NCBI GenBank assembly: GCA_900754515.1
Contig: CAAEDD010000200.1
Span: forward strand, 1-33,187
Source: an uncultured Oscillospiraceae bacterium
Lineage (GTDB): Bacteria; Bacillota; Clostridia; Oscillospirales; Oscillospiraceae
DNA: 33,187 nt
Direction of reading: 5' to 3'
The notes under the pieces were generated by a model. The model was given only the letters and a program-made list of their open reading frames with translations, did no database searches and was not told where the DNA came from. Below, one piece after another: positions 6,883-15,311 of this stretch. Position 1 is the stretch's first letter; the number at the start of each line of letters is the position of its first letter. The position numbers and the translations under genes are program-made.

Positions 6883-7206
6883 ATGGCAGCAGAGTACATG
6901 CACATCGGCATACCCGTACTAAATAAGAAGCCCGGCATGGTCTACAACGACTGGGGCAAGTTCTGGGTCAACGAGAGCGTTGATGCCTACGACTACAAGA
7001 TCGAGTACCTGAAGTTCGAGGAAGGCACCCGCTTCCCGGAGATCCTGTCCAAACAGCCCCATGTGGCCTACAAGGTGGACAACGCCGACCCCTACCTGGC
7101 AGAGGCTGACCGGGTCATCTACGGGCCCGAGGCCCTGGGTGACAATGTGCGCCTGGCCTTCATTGTCAAGGACGACGCCATTATCGAGCTCTACGAGGAA
7201 AAGTAA
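6883..7206 (+). CDS. Small VOC-fold (glyoxalase/isomerase-like) metalloprotein
   Basis: A 107-aa cytoplasmic protein. Predicted strands give two copies of the beta-alpha-beta-beta-beta module of the vicinal oxygen chelate (VOC) superfamily. Candidate metal ligands occur at the standard places, first and last strand of each module: His7 (MHIGIPV), Glu41 (YKIEYLKF), His60 (PHVAYKV) and Glu102 (AIIELYEE). VOC enzymes include glyoxalase I, epimerases and dioxygenases. As last gene of the dhaL-dhaK-lsrF operon it could isomerise a phosphorylated ketose before thiolysis, a step done in E. coli by LsrG, which has a different fold. GGAGG lies 7 nt before the ATG. The VOC call rests on pattern reading only. 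Confidence 0.7.
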   Translation: MAAEYMHIGIPVLNKKPGMVYNDWGKFWVNESVDAYDYKIEYLKFEEGTRFPEILSKQPHVAYKVDNADPYLAEADRVIYGPEALGDNVRLAFIVKDDAIIELYEEK

Positions 7207-7222
7207 ATCCAGTCTGTCTTAC

Positions 7223-7484
7223 ACGGGCCGGGGATGTGCTCCCCGGCCCGTCAGCTTGTGAAAGAAGACTTTGTCTTCTTCCACAAAAGGGATCGCACTC
7301 CGCTCCATGCCTCGGTTGTACGCCGTGGGCGTACAATTCGACACTTCGCTCCGTGAGAAGTGTTTTCTGCGACGTACACGCCGCCGCAGAAAACGATTGT
7401 ATTTATTTTTTCGCTTCGGCGAAAAAACTCTGCGAGGCTTTTTTGAAAGTCTCATACGGGCCGGGGAGTACATCCCCGGCCCGT
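7223..7484. repeat. Hairpin array bounded by two inverted copies of a 29-bp palindrome
   Basis: This explains the 350-bp gap between the VOC and GH2 genes. Outer units: ACGGGCCGGGGA-TGTGC-TCCCCGGCCCGT-type palindromes at 7223-7251 and 7456-7484; the second is the reverse complement of the first with one loop change. Inner hairpins, in order: 7256-7286 (14-bp arms, one mismatch), 7316-7336 (TTGTACGCC/GGCGTACAA), 7341-7363 (ACACTTC/GAAGTGT), 7363-7393 (TTTTCTGCG/CGCAGAAAA) and 7406-7427 (TTTTTTCGC/GCGAAAAAA with a C(UUCG)G tetraloop). The first palindrome probably serves as terminator for the upstream operon. Short ORFs across it look fortuitous. It resembles a composite REP- or MITE-like element, but no transposase or flanking duplication was identified. 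Confidence 0.8.
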
Positions 7485-7492
7485 GTTTTCTC

Positions 7493-7521
7493 TTTACGAT
7501 AGGGGTCGTATGCTGTATACT
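7493..7521 (+). promoter_or_regulatory. Probable promoter of the GH2-GH36 pair
   Basis: TTTACG (7493-7498), 17-bp spacer, TATACT (7516-7521). It starts right after the hairpin array and gives a leader of about 30 nt to the GH2 start. Confidence 0.5.
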
Positions 7522-7556
7522 TATATTGAAATATGAATGTTTTTGGAGGGCGGTTT

Positions 7557-9887
7557 ATGATAAGCCTTTGCAATGGATGGGAATTCAGTCCTCAATGGAG
7601 CGAGGACTTTATGAAAGGACTGGCCGCCGGGGAACCGGTGCGCCTGCCCCACAACGTGAAGGAGCTGCCTTTGCACTATGCCGGGCCGGAGGACTACGAG
7701 GGGGTCTGGGGCTACCGGCGGAAGCTGGATATCCCGGAAACTTGCCGGGGAAAGAAGCTGTTTTTACAGTTTGACGGCGCTGCCCATCAGGCCTGGGTGT
7801 ATGTGAACGGCTGCCTTGCCGGGGAGCACCACAGCGGCTACACCGCCTTCCACCTGGATATTACGGAACTTGTAAACTACGGCGGGGAAAACCTGGTGGC
7901 GGTGAAGCTGGATTCCAGAGAGGACCCCGCCATCCCACCCTTCGGGTTTGTGATAGATTACCTCACCTACGGCGGATTGTATCGTGAAGCCTGGCTGGAT
8001 GTGAGGGAACAGAGCTATATTGAGGATATTTTCGTCACCACTCCCACACTGACTACCGCCCGGGTGAGAATGAAGATACAGGGAGACTGGGAGAAGCTCC
8101 GCCTTTCCATACTGGACGGGGACAAGGAGCTGCTCAATGTTCAGGGGGGGACGGACCAGAGACTCAGTCTGCCCCAGGCGGAGCCCTGGGATATCCTCTC
8201 ACCCAAGCTCTACACCCTGAGGGCGGAGCTACTGGATAAAGAGGGGAGAAGCCTGGATTCTCAGAATATCACTTTCGGTTTCCGCACCGCGGAGTTTCGT
8301 GCCGAGGGTTTCTACCTCAACGGGAAAAAGACCTTTCTCCGGGGCCTGAACCGGCACCAGAGCTATCCATATATAGGCTATGCCGCCACTGAAGCTCTTC
8401 AGCGGGAGGACGCAAGGATACTGAAGCAGGAACTTAAATGCACCGCCGTGCGCACCTCCCACTATCCCCAGAGCCAATATTTCATAGACGAATGCGACCG
8501 GCTGGGCCTGCTTGTGTTTACCGAGCTGCCGGGGTGGCAGCACATAGGGGACGAAAAGTGGAAGGATCAGGCTGTGGAGAATGTACGGGAGATGATACTC
8601 CAGTACCGCAACCACCCCAGTATAATCCTGTGGGGCGTGAGGATTAACGAGAGTGTGGACGATGATGAGTTCTACCGCCGTACCAATGCCTTGGCCCATG
8701 AGCTGGACGACAGCCGCCAGACATCCGGCGTGCGCTATCTGGAAAAGAGCAGCTTGCTGGAGGACGTGTATTCCTATAACGACTTCTCCCACAACGGCCT
8801 GACTCCCGGGGCAAAGAAGAAAAAGGACGTTACGCCGGACATGGGCAAAGCTCTGATAATCAGCGAGCACAACGGCCATATGTTCCCCACCAAGAGCTTT
8901 GACCCCTGGGAAAAAAGACAGGAGCACGCCCTGCGCCACGCAAGGGTCCAGTCGGCGGCAGCAGGCTCCGGGGAGCACGCCGGCTGCTTCGGCTGGTGCA
9001 TGTTCGACTATGCTACCCACAAGGACTTCGGTTCCGGGGACCGCATCTGCTACCACGGGGTGCTGGACTCCTTCCGCAATCCAAAGCTGGCCGCGGCTGT
9101 GTATGCCAGCCAGGGGGATGAGCCGGTGCTGGAGCTGGGCTGCCCCATGGACATAGGAGACTATGCCGCCGGTAATGTGGGGAAGATATATGCCTTCACC
9201 AATGCCGAGGAAGTGGCGTTGTACAAAAATGATGTGTATGTCACAAGCTTCACCAAACGGGAGATGGAAGGCCTGCGCTGCGGCCCGGTGCTGATAGACG
9301 ACACCATTGGGGAGCTTTTAAAGACCCAGGAGGGGTTTCCGGACAAGGAGGCGGAGCTTTTGCGCCGCTGTCTCATCTCTGCGGGTAAGCACGGTCTTGC
9401 CAATATGCCCGCCGCCGACAAGGCCCTGATGCTCTGGTGCATGCTGCGATATCGCCTAAGCATGGATGACGGTGTAAAGCTCTACGGCAAGTATGTGGGC
9501 AACTGGGGCGGCGAGGCTACCCGCTGGCGCTTTGATGGCAGAGTGGGGGGCAGGACGGTAATAAGCCGAACCCTCTGCCCGGGAAAGCAGCTCCATATCG
9601 AAGCCCGGTGCAGCCATACCCGGCTTAAGGAAGGGGACACCTACGATATGGCGGCGGTGCGGGTGCGGCTGCTGGACGAGTGGAACAACACCGCAAGCTA
9701 TGCCCAGCTGCCGGTACACTTTGAAGCAAGCGGGGTGCTGGAGCTTGCCGGGCCGGAGTGGGCCACGGCGGAGGGAGGCATGACCGGATGCTATGTGAAA
9801 ACCACGGGCAGGGCCGGAAAGGCGGAGCTTGAAATATCTGTTCAGGGCCTTGAGCCGGTAAAGATTGAATTTGAGGTGGAAGCATGA
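7557..9887 (+). CDS. Glycoside hydrolase family 2 protein (beta-galactosidase-like)
   Basis: A 776-aa enzyme lacking a signal peptide, so cytoplasmic. The N-terminal jelly-roll (residues about 1-155) contains YEGVWGYRRKL, GAAHQAWVYVNG and the DYLTYGGLYREAWLDV end; an immunoglobulin-like domain spans about 160-245; the TIM barrel spans about 250-530 and starts with GFYLNGKKTFLRGLNRHQ. Glu365 in WGVRINES fits the acid/base Asn-Glu pair, and Glu437 in IISEHNGH fits the nucleophile. A further beta-rich C-terminal region (about 540-776) is present. GGAGGG (7545-7550) selects the ATG at 7557 over an in-frame ATG at 7533 that has no SD. The pairing with GH36 and galT suggests galactoside hydrolysis, but GH2 also covers glucuronidases and mannosidases, so specificity is open. 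Confidence 0.88.
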   Translation: MISLCNGWEFSPQWSEDFMKGLAAGEPVRLPHNVKELPLHYAGPEDYEGVWGYRRKLDIPETCRGKKLFLQFDGAAHQAWVYVNGCLAGEHHSGYTAFHLDITELVNYGGENLVAVKLDSREDPAIPPFGFVIDYLTYGGLYREAWLDVREQSYIEDIFVTTPTLTTARVRMKIQGDWEKLRLSILDGDKELLNVQGGTDQRLSLPQAEPWDILSPKLYTLRAELLDKEGRSLDSQNITFGFRTAEFRAEGFYLNGKKTFLRGLNRHQSYPYIGYAATEALQREDARILKQELKCTAVRTSHYPQSQYFIDECDRLGLLVFTELPGWQHIGDEKWKDQAVENVREMILQYRNHPSIILWGVRINESVDDDEFYRRTNALAHELDDSRQTSGVRYLEKSSLLEDVYSYNDFSHNGLTPGAKKKKDVTPDMGKALIISEHNGHMFPTKSFDPWEKRQEHALRHARVQSAAAGSGEHAGCFGWCMFDYATHKDFGSGDRICYHGVLDSFRNPKLAAAVYASQGDEPVLELGCPMDIGDYAAGNVGKIYAFTNAEEVALYKNDVYVTSFTKREMEGLRCGPVLIDDTIGELLKTQEGFPDKEAELLRRCLISAGKHGLANMPAADKALMLWCMLRYRLSMDDGVKLYGKYVGNWGGEATRWRFDGRVGGRTVISRTLCPGKQLHIEARCSHTRLKEGDTYDMAAVRVRLLDEWNNTASYAQLPVHFEASGVLELAGPEWATAEGGMTGCYVKTTGRAGKAELEISVQGLEPVKIEFEVEA

Positions 9888-11458
9888 GATTTGAATATAT
9901 CGCACAGCTTATTGACGGCAAAAGTCTGCGGGGCAGCCGGGAAATTGTTCCCGGTGAAAACGCCGTTAATCTCACCCTGCCTGAGGGTGTACTGGAGCGG
10001 GTCGAAGGTTCTATGGATCTTGAGCTGGGAGAAGGAGAAAAGTTTTTCATAAACGGCTATCAGACCTGGAGCTATTGCCCGGAATATGACAAAAACAGCA
10101 GGATGATGCCCTGGAAGAAGCTGCCTGAATTTGTGATTCGCCATTATGGCATAGACCGTTATGGGGACTACCATTTTATGGAGTACTCAAAAAAGAGGGG
10201 CGTCACCCATGGCTACAGCTATTGCTACTTCCGACAGGGGGAGAGCTACCGGCTTTTTGCCTCACTGGACGAGCGGCCGGGCTACACCGTGTTCAAATAC
10301 GACAGCCGGGCGGGCGTGCTCAGTATAGAGCGTGACTGCGCAGGGCTGAAGGTGGAGGGAGCCTTTCCGGCCTTCCGGCTCTACTACGCCGAAGGTGGCG
10401 AGGATGAGGTCTTTGACGGTTGGTTCAGGGCTCTGGGCATAAGGCCCAGAACTGAGGAAAAGCTTGCAGGCTATTCCAGCTGGTATAACCGCTATGAGGA
10501 TATTGATGAGAAAAGCATATTCTCCGACCTGGAGGGATGCTCCAAGGTGCTGAAGGAGGGGGACCTCTTCCAGATAGACGACGGCTGGCAGATTGCAGTT
10601 GGGGACTGGCAGGTAAATGAAAAGAAGTTTCCAAATGGCCTGAAACCAATTGTGGACGAGATACATTCCAGGGGCATGAAAGCCGGACTGTGGCTGGCTC
10701 CCTTCGGCTGCCGTCGTGGGGCAAAGCTCATGAAAGAACATCCGGACTGGCTCCTTTATGTTGATGGCAAGCCCTGGTACTGCGGCTGCAACTGGGGAGG
10801 CTTCTATGCTCTGGACATAGATAAACCGGAGGTGCTGGAATACCTGCGCCGGGTCTTCGACACAGTGCTGAATAAGTGGGGATTCGACCTGGTGAAGCTT
10901 GATTTCCTGTATGCTGCTGCCCCCTTTGGAAATAAGAGGGAGACAAGAGCCGGGCGGATGATAAGGGCCATGGAGCTGCTGCGGGAATTTTGCGCAGACA
11001 AGCTTATCCTTGGCTGCGGCGTACCCCTTATGCCTGCCTTCGGCTTGGTGGACTACTGCCGCATAAGCTGCGACGTGGGTCTGGACTGGGACAACACCTG
11101 GATAATGCGCCATACCAACCTGGAGCGGGTCTCCACAAAGCAGGCCATAGGCAACAGTATTTTCCGCCGCCAGCTCAACGGTCGGGCCTTCCTCAGTGAT
11201 CCGGATGTGTTCTTCCTGAGGGAGGACAACATAAAGCTGACTGAGAGGGAGAAAAAGATTCTGGCAGACTGCTGCAGTCTCTTTGGAGGTATGCTCCTTT
11301 GCTCCGACGACATGTCCGGATATTCTGAAACCGCTCTTGCTCAGTACCGGCAGATGCTTAAAAACCGCCGGGCGAAAAATATCCGTGTGTTCTCCGACAG
11401 CGGTCTGAAAGTTGAGTATGAGATGGATGGGGAGAGACAAAGCATCAAACTGAAGTGA
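9884..11458 (+). CDS. Alpha-galactosidase, GH36 type
   Basis: A 524-aa cytoplasmic protein, shorter than the ~720-aa classical GH36 enzymes. The barrel shows IDDGWQ near residue 231, GMKAGLWLAPF near residues 265-275, VKLDFLY with Asp340 as likely nucleophile, and CRISCDVGLDWDN with Asp397 as likely acid/base. GH36 enzymes release terminal alpha-1,6-galactose from raffinose-family sugars or galactomannan. The start overlaps the GH2 stop (ATGA), so the two are translationally coupled and likely act on the same imported oligosaccharides. A clear terminator follows. Confidence 0.9.
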   Translation: MRFEYIAQLIDGKSLRGSREIVPGENAVNLTLPEGVLERVEGSMDLELGEGEKFFINGYQTWSYCPEYDKNSRMMPWKKLPEFVIRHYGIDRYGDYHFMEYSKKRGVTHGYSYCYFRQGESYRLFASLDERPGYTVFKYDSRAGVLSIERDCAGLKVEGAFPAFRLYYAEGGEDEVFDGWFRALGIRPRTEEKLAGYSSWYNRYEDIDEKSIFSDLEGCSKVLKEGDLFQIDDGWQIAVGDWQVNEKKFPNGLKPIVDEIHSRGMKAGLWLAPFGCRRGAKLMKEHPDWLLYVDGKPWYCGCNWGGFYALDIDKPEVLEYLRRVFDTVLNKWGFDLVKLDFLYAAAPFGNKRETRAGRMIRAMELLREFCADKLILGCGVPLMPAFGLVDYCRISCDVGLDWDNTWIMRHTNLERVSTKQAIGNSIFRRQLNGRAFLSDPDVFFLREDNIKLTEREKKILADCCSLFGGMLLCSDDMSGYSETALAQYRQMLKNRRAKNIRVFSDSGLKVEYEMDGERQSIKLK

Positions 11459-11482
11459 GTTTACATATACTGGAAATGATTT

Positions 11483-11524
11483 GGGCAGGCCGGAACAATC
11501 ACGGCCTGCCCATGGTATTTTTAC
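11483..11524 (+). terminator. Intrinsic terminator after the GH2-GH36 pair
   Basis: GGGCAGGCCG (11483-11492) and CGGCCTGCCC (11502-11511) are perfect 10-bp arms around a 9-nt loop, with a T-rich tail ATGGTATTTTTA. Confidence 0.85.
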
Positions 11525-11557
11525 CCTATTCTTTTGTCAAATATGGACAATTCAACA

Positions 11558-11586
11558 TTGCTATACAAAAACAGCTGTGGTATAAT
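11558..11586 (+). promoter_or_regulatory. Extended -10 promoter of tex-galT
   Basis: TTGCTA (11558-11563), 17-bp spacer, TATAAT (11581-11586), with TGG directly before the -10 (extended -10). It lies 36 bp before the tex start. Confidence 0.85.
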
Positions 11587-11622
11587 ATGCAGAAAAGCAG
11601 CCACTAAAAAAGGAGACATAAC

Positions 11623-13782
11623 TTGGAGACCATCAGCCAGATACTGGCCAGGGAGCTGGACAGGCCCCAGAGCCATATAGATAATGTTATAAGCCTGCTG
11701 GACGAGGGAAACACCATACCCTTTATTGCCCGCTACCGTAAGGAGCTTCATGGGGCTATGGACGACACGGCATTGAGAACTCTGGCGGAGCGGCTGGAGT
11801 ATCTTAGAAATCTCCAGCAGCGCCGGGAGACGGTGAAAAAGGCCATAGAGGAGCAGGGCAAGATGACGGAGGAGCTGTCTCAGGCCATAGATGAGGCGGA
11901 GACTCTTGCCGCGCTGGAGGACCTTTACCGCCCCTATAAGCAGAAGCGCCGTACCAGAGCCACGGTGGCCAGGGAGAAGGGGCTTGAGCCCCTGGCTCTG
12001 CAGCTCTTTGAACAGGGCAGGGATCTGCCGGAACCGGAAGAACTGGCCAAGGATTTTGTGAACAGTGAAAAGGGTGTGGAGACGGTGGAGGAGGCCCTTG
12101 CCGGCGCTTCCGATATAATTGCGGAAATGATATCCGACGATGCCGCCATACGAAGCCTTTTGAGGGACTATATAGCCGCCAACGGAAAGCTGGTGTCCGC
12201 TGCCGCCACGGAGGAGGACAGCGTCTACCGCCTGTACTACGATTTCAGCCAGAGCCTCAGCCGCATGCAGGGCCATCAGATACTGGCCATAAACCGTGGG
12301 GAAAAAGAGGGTATGCTGAAAGTTGAACTGGAGGTGGACAGAGATGCCGCGCTCCAGCGGCTGCGCCGGGCTGTAATACGTCCCGGAAGCAGTGCAATGG
12401 CCTTCGTGCGCGCAGCTGCGGACGATGCCTATGACCGGCTCATCTTCCCTTCTCTGGAGCGGGAGGCCAGAAATACACTCACCGACACCGCTTGTGAAGG
12501 GGCCATAAAGATGTTTGCCCTGAATCTGAAGCCTCTGCTGATGCAGCCGCCTGTAAAGGGCAAGGTGACTATGGGGCTGGACCCTGGATACCGCAACGGC
12601 TGCAAGGTGGCCGTGGTGGACGGCACCGGCAAGGTGCTGGATACCGCTGTTGTATATCCAACTTTCTCCGCCGGGAAAAAGGCAGAGGCTATCCGCATAC
12701 TCTCCGGCCTGATTAAAAAGTACGGTGTGGAGCACATTGCCATAGGCAACGGCACGGCTTCCCGGGAGACGGAGCAGATGACCGTGGAAATGCTTAAGGA
12801 GCTTGGAGGCGGACAGGCCTATGCCATCGTGAATGAAGCGGGAGCCTCGGTGTATTCTGCTTCCAAGCTGGCTGCAGAGGAGTTTCCGGATTATGATGTG
12901 AACCTGCGCTCAGCAGTGTCCATAGCAAGAAGACTCCAGGACCCGCTGGCAGAGCTGGTGAAGATAGACCCCATGGCCATAGGCGTGGGACAGTATCAGC
13001 ACGACATGCCTCAGGCCAAGCTGGAAGAGACTCTCAACGGAGTGGTGGAGGACTGTGTCAACGCTGTGGGCGTGGATATCAATACCGCCTCCCCATCCTT
13101 GCTCCAGAGGGTATCCGGACTTAACAAGACCACGGCGAAAAATATCGTCACGTACCGGGAGGAAAACGGTATCTTTACCAGCCGCAAGAGCATCACAAAG
13201 GTGCCGAAGCTGGGGCCGAAAGCCTTTCAGCAGTGCGCCGGCTTTTTGAGAGTGCCGGAGAGCAAACAGGTGCTGGACAACACTGCCGTACACCCGGAAA
13301 GCTATTCCGCTGCGGAAAAGCTTCTTGAGCTCTGCGGCTATACCCTGAAGGATGTGGCTTCCGGGAATATCTCCCAGCTGCCGGAGCGCCTGGAGAGCTA
13401 TGGGGCAGCTAAAGCAGCCCAGGACTGCGGAGTGGGAGAGCCCACCCTCAGGGACATTGTCTCCGAGCTTTTAAAACCAGGCCGTGATCCCAGGGATGAG
13501 CTGCCGCCGGTGCTGCTGCGCCAGGACGTGCTGGAGATAAAGGATTTAAAGCCCGGCATGGAGCTGACGGGCACCGTGCGCAACGTTATTGATTTTGGAG
13601 TTTTTGTGGACATCGGCGTCCATCAGGACGGGCTTGTTCATATTTCCCAGATAAGCGACAAATTTATCCGCCATCCCAGCGAGGTTTTGGCGGTGGGTGA
13701 TGTGGTAAAGGTAGTGGTGCTGGAAGTGGACGAGAAAAAGCACCGCATATCTCTTTCAATAAAACAGGCGAAAGGTCGGTGA
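11623..13782 (+). CDS. tex: Tex family RNA-binding transcription accessory protein
   Basis: A 719-aa cytoplasmic protein of normal Tex length. Order of domains: helical N-terminal region (1-300), YqgF/RNase H-like fold starting at GLDPGYRNG near residue 322, helix-hairpin-helix pair around 485-555 (VGVDINTASPSLLQRVSGL, ITKVPKLGPKAF), and a C-terminal S1 RNA-binding domain about 640-715 (GTVRNVIDFGVFVDIG, GLVHIS). Tex binds nucleic acid and affects transcription and tolerance of stress; the precise role in Firmicutes is not settled. The start is TTG, with AGGAG at 11611-11615, 7 nt away. Its stop overlaps the next gene, galT, so Leloir galactose metabolism is coupled to this housekeeping gene. 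Confidence 0.96.
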   Translation: METISQILARELDRPQSHIDNVISLLDEGNTIPFIARYRKELHGAMDDTALRTLAERLEYLRNLQQRRETVKKAIEEQGKMTEELSQAIDEAETLAALEDLYRPYKQKRRTRATVAREKGLEPLALQLFEQGRDLPEPEELAKDFVNSEKGVETVEEALAGASDIIAEMISDDAAIRSLLRDYIAANGKLVSAAATEEDSVYRLYYDFSQSLSRMQGHQILAINRGEKEGMLKVELEVDRDAALQRLRRAVIRPGSSAMAFVRAAADDAYDRLIFPSLEREARNTLTDTACEGAIKMFALNLKPLLMQPPVKGKVTMGLDPGYRNGCKVAVVDGTGKVLDTAVVYPTFSAGKKAEAIRILSGLIKKYGVEHIAIGNGTASRETEQMTVEMLKELGGGQAYAIVNEAGASVYSASKLAAEEFPDYDVNLRSAVSIARRLQDPLAELVKIDPMAIGVGQYQHDMPQAKLEETLNGVVEDCVNAVGVDINTASPSLLQRVSGLNKTTAKNIVTYREENGIFTSRKSITKVPKLGPKAFQQCAGFLRVPESKQVLDNTAVHPESYSAAEKLLELCGYTLKDVASGNISQLPERLESYGAAKAAQDCGVGEPTLRDIVSELLKPGRDPRDELPPVLLRQDVLEIKDLKPGMELTGTVRNVIDFGVFVDIGVHQDGLVHISQISDKFIRHPSEVLAVGDVVKVVVLEVDEKKHRISLSIKQAKGR

Positions 13783-15293
13783 CGAAAATGACGGCAGAAG
13801 AAATCAGAAACATCAGGATAGCCCAACTGGTAAACTATGGCGTCTCACGGAATCTGATAGAGCGGGAGGACAGATACTGGGCGGTGAACAACATACTCTC
13901 CATACTGGGGCTGGACAGCTTTCAGGCTCCTGAAGAGATGCTTTTTGACCCGCCTCTGGAAGAGATCCTCAAAGGACTGCTGGATGACGCGGAGGAGAGG
14001 GGGGTAATTCCAGGCGGCGTTACCAGCCGGGATCTGCTGGACTCCAAGCTCATGGGAGTGCTGACACCGAGACCATCCCAGGTCATAGAAAAGTTCTGGT
14101 ACCAGTACAAGATCAGCCCCATGGTGGCCACTCAGTGGTACTATGACTTCAGCCGGTATACGGATTATATCCGCAGCTATCGGGTGATAAAGGATATGAA
14201 GTGGGTATCCAAGACTCAGTACGGGGACATTGACATCACCATCAACCTATCCAAGCCGGAAAAAGACCCCAGGGCGATTGCTGCCGCCAAGCTCCAGAAG
14301 AGCTCCGGCTATCCCAAATGCCTGCTCTGCCGCCAGGCGGAGGGCTATGCCGGACGCATGGACTACCCCGGCAGGTCCAACCACAGGATAATCCCACTTA
14401 AGCTCAACGGCGATAACTTCTTCCTGCAGTATTCCCCATACGTATACTATAACGAGCACTGCATAGTGCTAAATGAAAAGCACGTGCCTATGAAGATAGA
14501 CAAGGAGACCTTCCTGCGTCTGCTGGACTTCGTGCGCCAGTTCCCTCACTACTTCCTGGGCAGCAATGCCGACCTGCCCATTGTGGGCGGCTCTATCCTC
14601 AGCCACGACCACTTCCAGGGCGGTAACTACTGCTTTGCCATGGAGAAGGCGGAGGTGGAGCATGGACTCTCTTTCCCGGGCTTTGCCGATGTGCAGGCAG
14701 GCATAGTGAAGTGGCCCATGTCCGTAATCCGTCTGCGCTGCGCCGACAGCGGGCGCATAGCCCAGCTGGCGGATAAGATACTTGCGGCCTGGAGAGTCTA
14801 CAGCGACGAGAGCGTGAATGTCTTTGCCGAGACCGACGGGGAACCTCACAACACCATCACCCCAATCGCCCGCCGCCGGGGCAAGGATTACGAGATGGAT
14901 CTGGTGCTGCGCAACAACCTTACAACGGAAGAACACCCTCTTGGCCTGTTCCATCCCCATGCGGAGCTCCACCATATAAAGAAAGAAAACATCGGGCTCA
15001 TAGAGGTGATGGGTCTGGCAGTGCTGCCTGCAAGGCTTAAAGACGAGCTGCGTGAACTGGCGGAGCTGCTGAAGACCGGCGGGGATCTCTATGCCTCTGA
15101 GGCCACCGCAAAGCACGCCCCATGGGCAGAGGAACTGAAGAAGCACTACGACTTCAACAAAGAGGATGCGGAGAAGATACTGCACCAGGAAGTGGGCGTG
15201 GTGTTCCAGAAGGTGCTGGAGCATGCCGGCGTATTCAAACGGGACGAACAGGGCCGCGCAGCTTTTCTCCGCTTTACGGACAGCCTGAAGTAA
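13779..15293 (+). CDS. galT: UDP-glucose--hexose-1-phosphate uridylyltransferase (class II GalT)
   Basis: A 504-aa cytoplasmic enzyme of the Leloir pathway that exchanges UMP between UDP-glucose and galactose-1-phosphate. The class II firmicute form is indicated by YWAVNNILSILGLD near residue 27, SGYPKCLLCRQAEGYAGR, GGSILSHDHFQGGNY near residue 267, and FHPHAELHHIKKENIGLIEVMG near residue 385. The GTG at 13779 overlaps the tex stop; an in-frame ATG at 13788 is an equally possible start because AAAGG (13771-13775) sits awkwardly for both. No galK or galE is in the window. It links the GH2 and GH36 products (galactose) to glucose metabolism. Confidence 0.94.
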   Translation: MTKMTAEEIRNIRIAQLVNYGVSRNLIEREDRYWAVNNILSILGLDSFQAPEEMLFDPPLEEILKGLLDDAEERGVIPGGVTSRDLLDSKLMGVLTPRPSQVIEKFWYQYKISPMVATQWYYDFSRYTDYIRSYRVIKDMKWVSKTQYGDIDITINLSKPEKDPRAIAAAKLQKSSGYPKCLLCRQAEGYAGRMDYPGRSNHRIIPLKLNGDNFFLQYSPYVYYNEHCIVLNEKHVPMKIDKETFLRLLDFVRQFPHYFLGSNADLPIVGGSILSHDHFQGGNYCFAMEKAEVEHGLSFPGFADVQAGIVKWPMSVIRLRCADSGRIAQLADKILAAWRVYSDESVNVFAETDGEPHNTITPIARRRGKDYEMDLVLRNNLTTEEHPLGLFHPHAELHHIKKENIGLIEVMGLAVLPARLKDELRELAELLKTGGDLYASEATAKHAPWAEELKKHYDFNKEDAEKILHQEVGVVFQKVLEHAGVFKRDEQGRAAFLRFTDSLK

Positions 15294-15311
15294 GCTTCAA
15301 AGGAACGCAAT

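Noticed and set aside
7223..7484. CRISPR array or integron attC cassette
   Set aside because: The stems differ from one another and there is no repeated unit with spacers; no attC core or integrase was seen.
7533..7556. Upstream ATG of the GH2 gene
   Set aside because: No SD before it, whereas GGAGGG lies correctly before ATG 7557.
7271..7774. Open frame running from the hairpin array into the GH2 gene
   Set aside because: It overlaps several perfect stems and the GH2 N-terminus in another frame; the residues are Arg-rich and meaningless.
11521..12735. Minus-strand frame opposite tex
   Set aside because: It crosses the tex promoter and the upstream terminator tail and lacks any domain.
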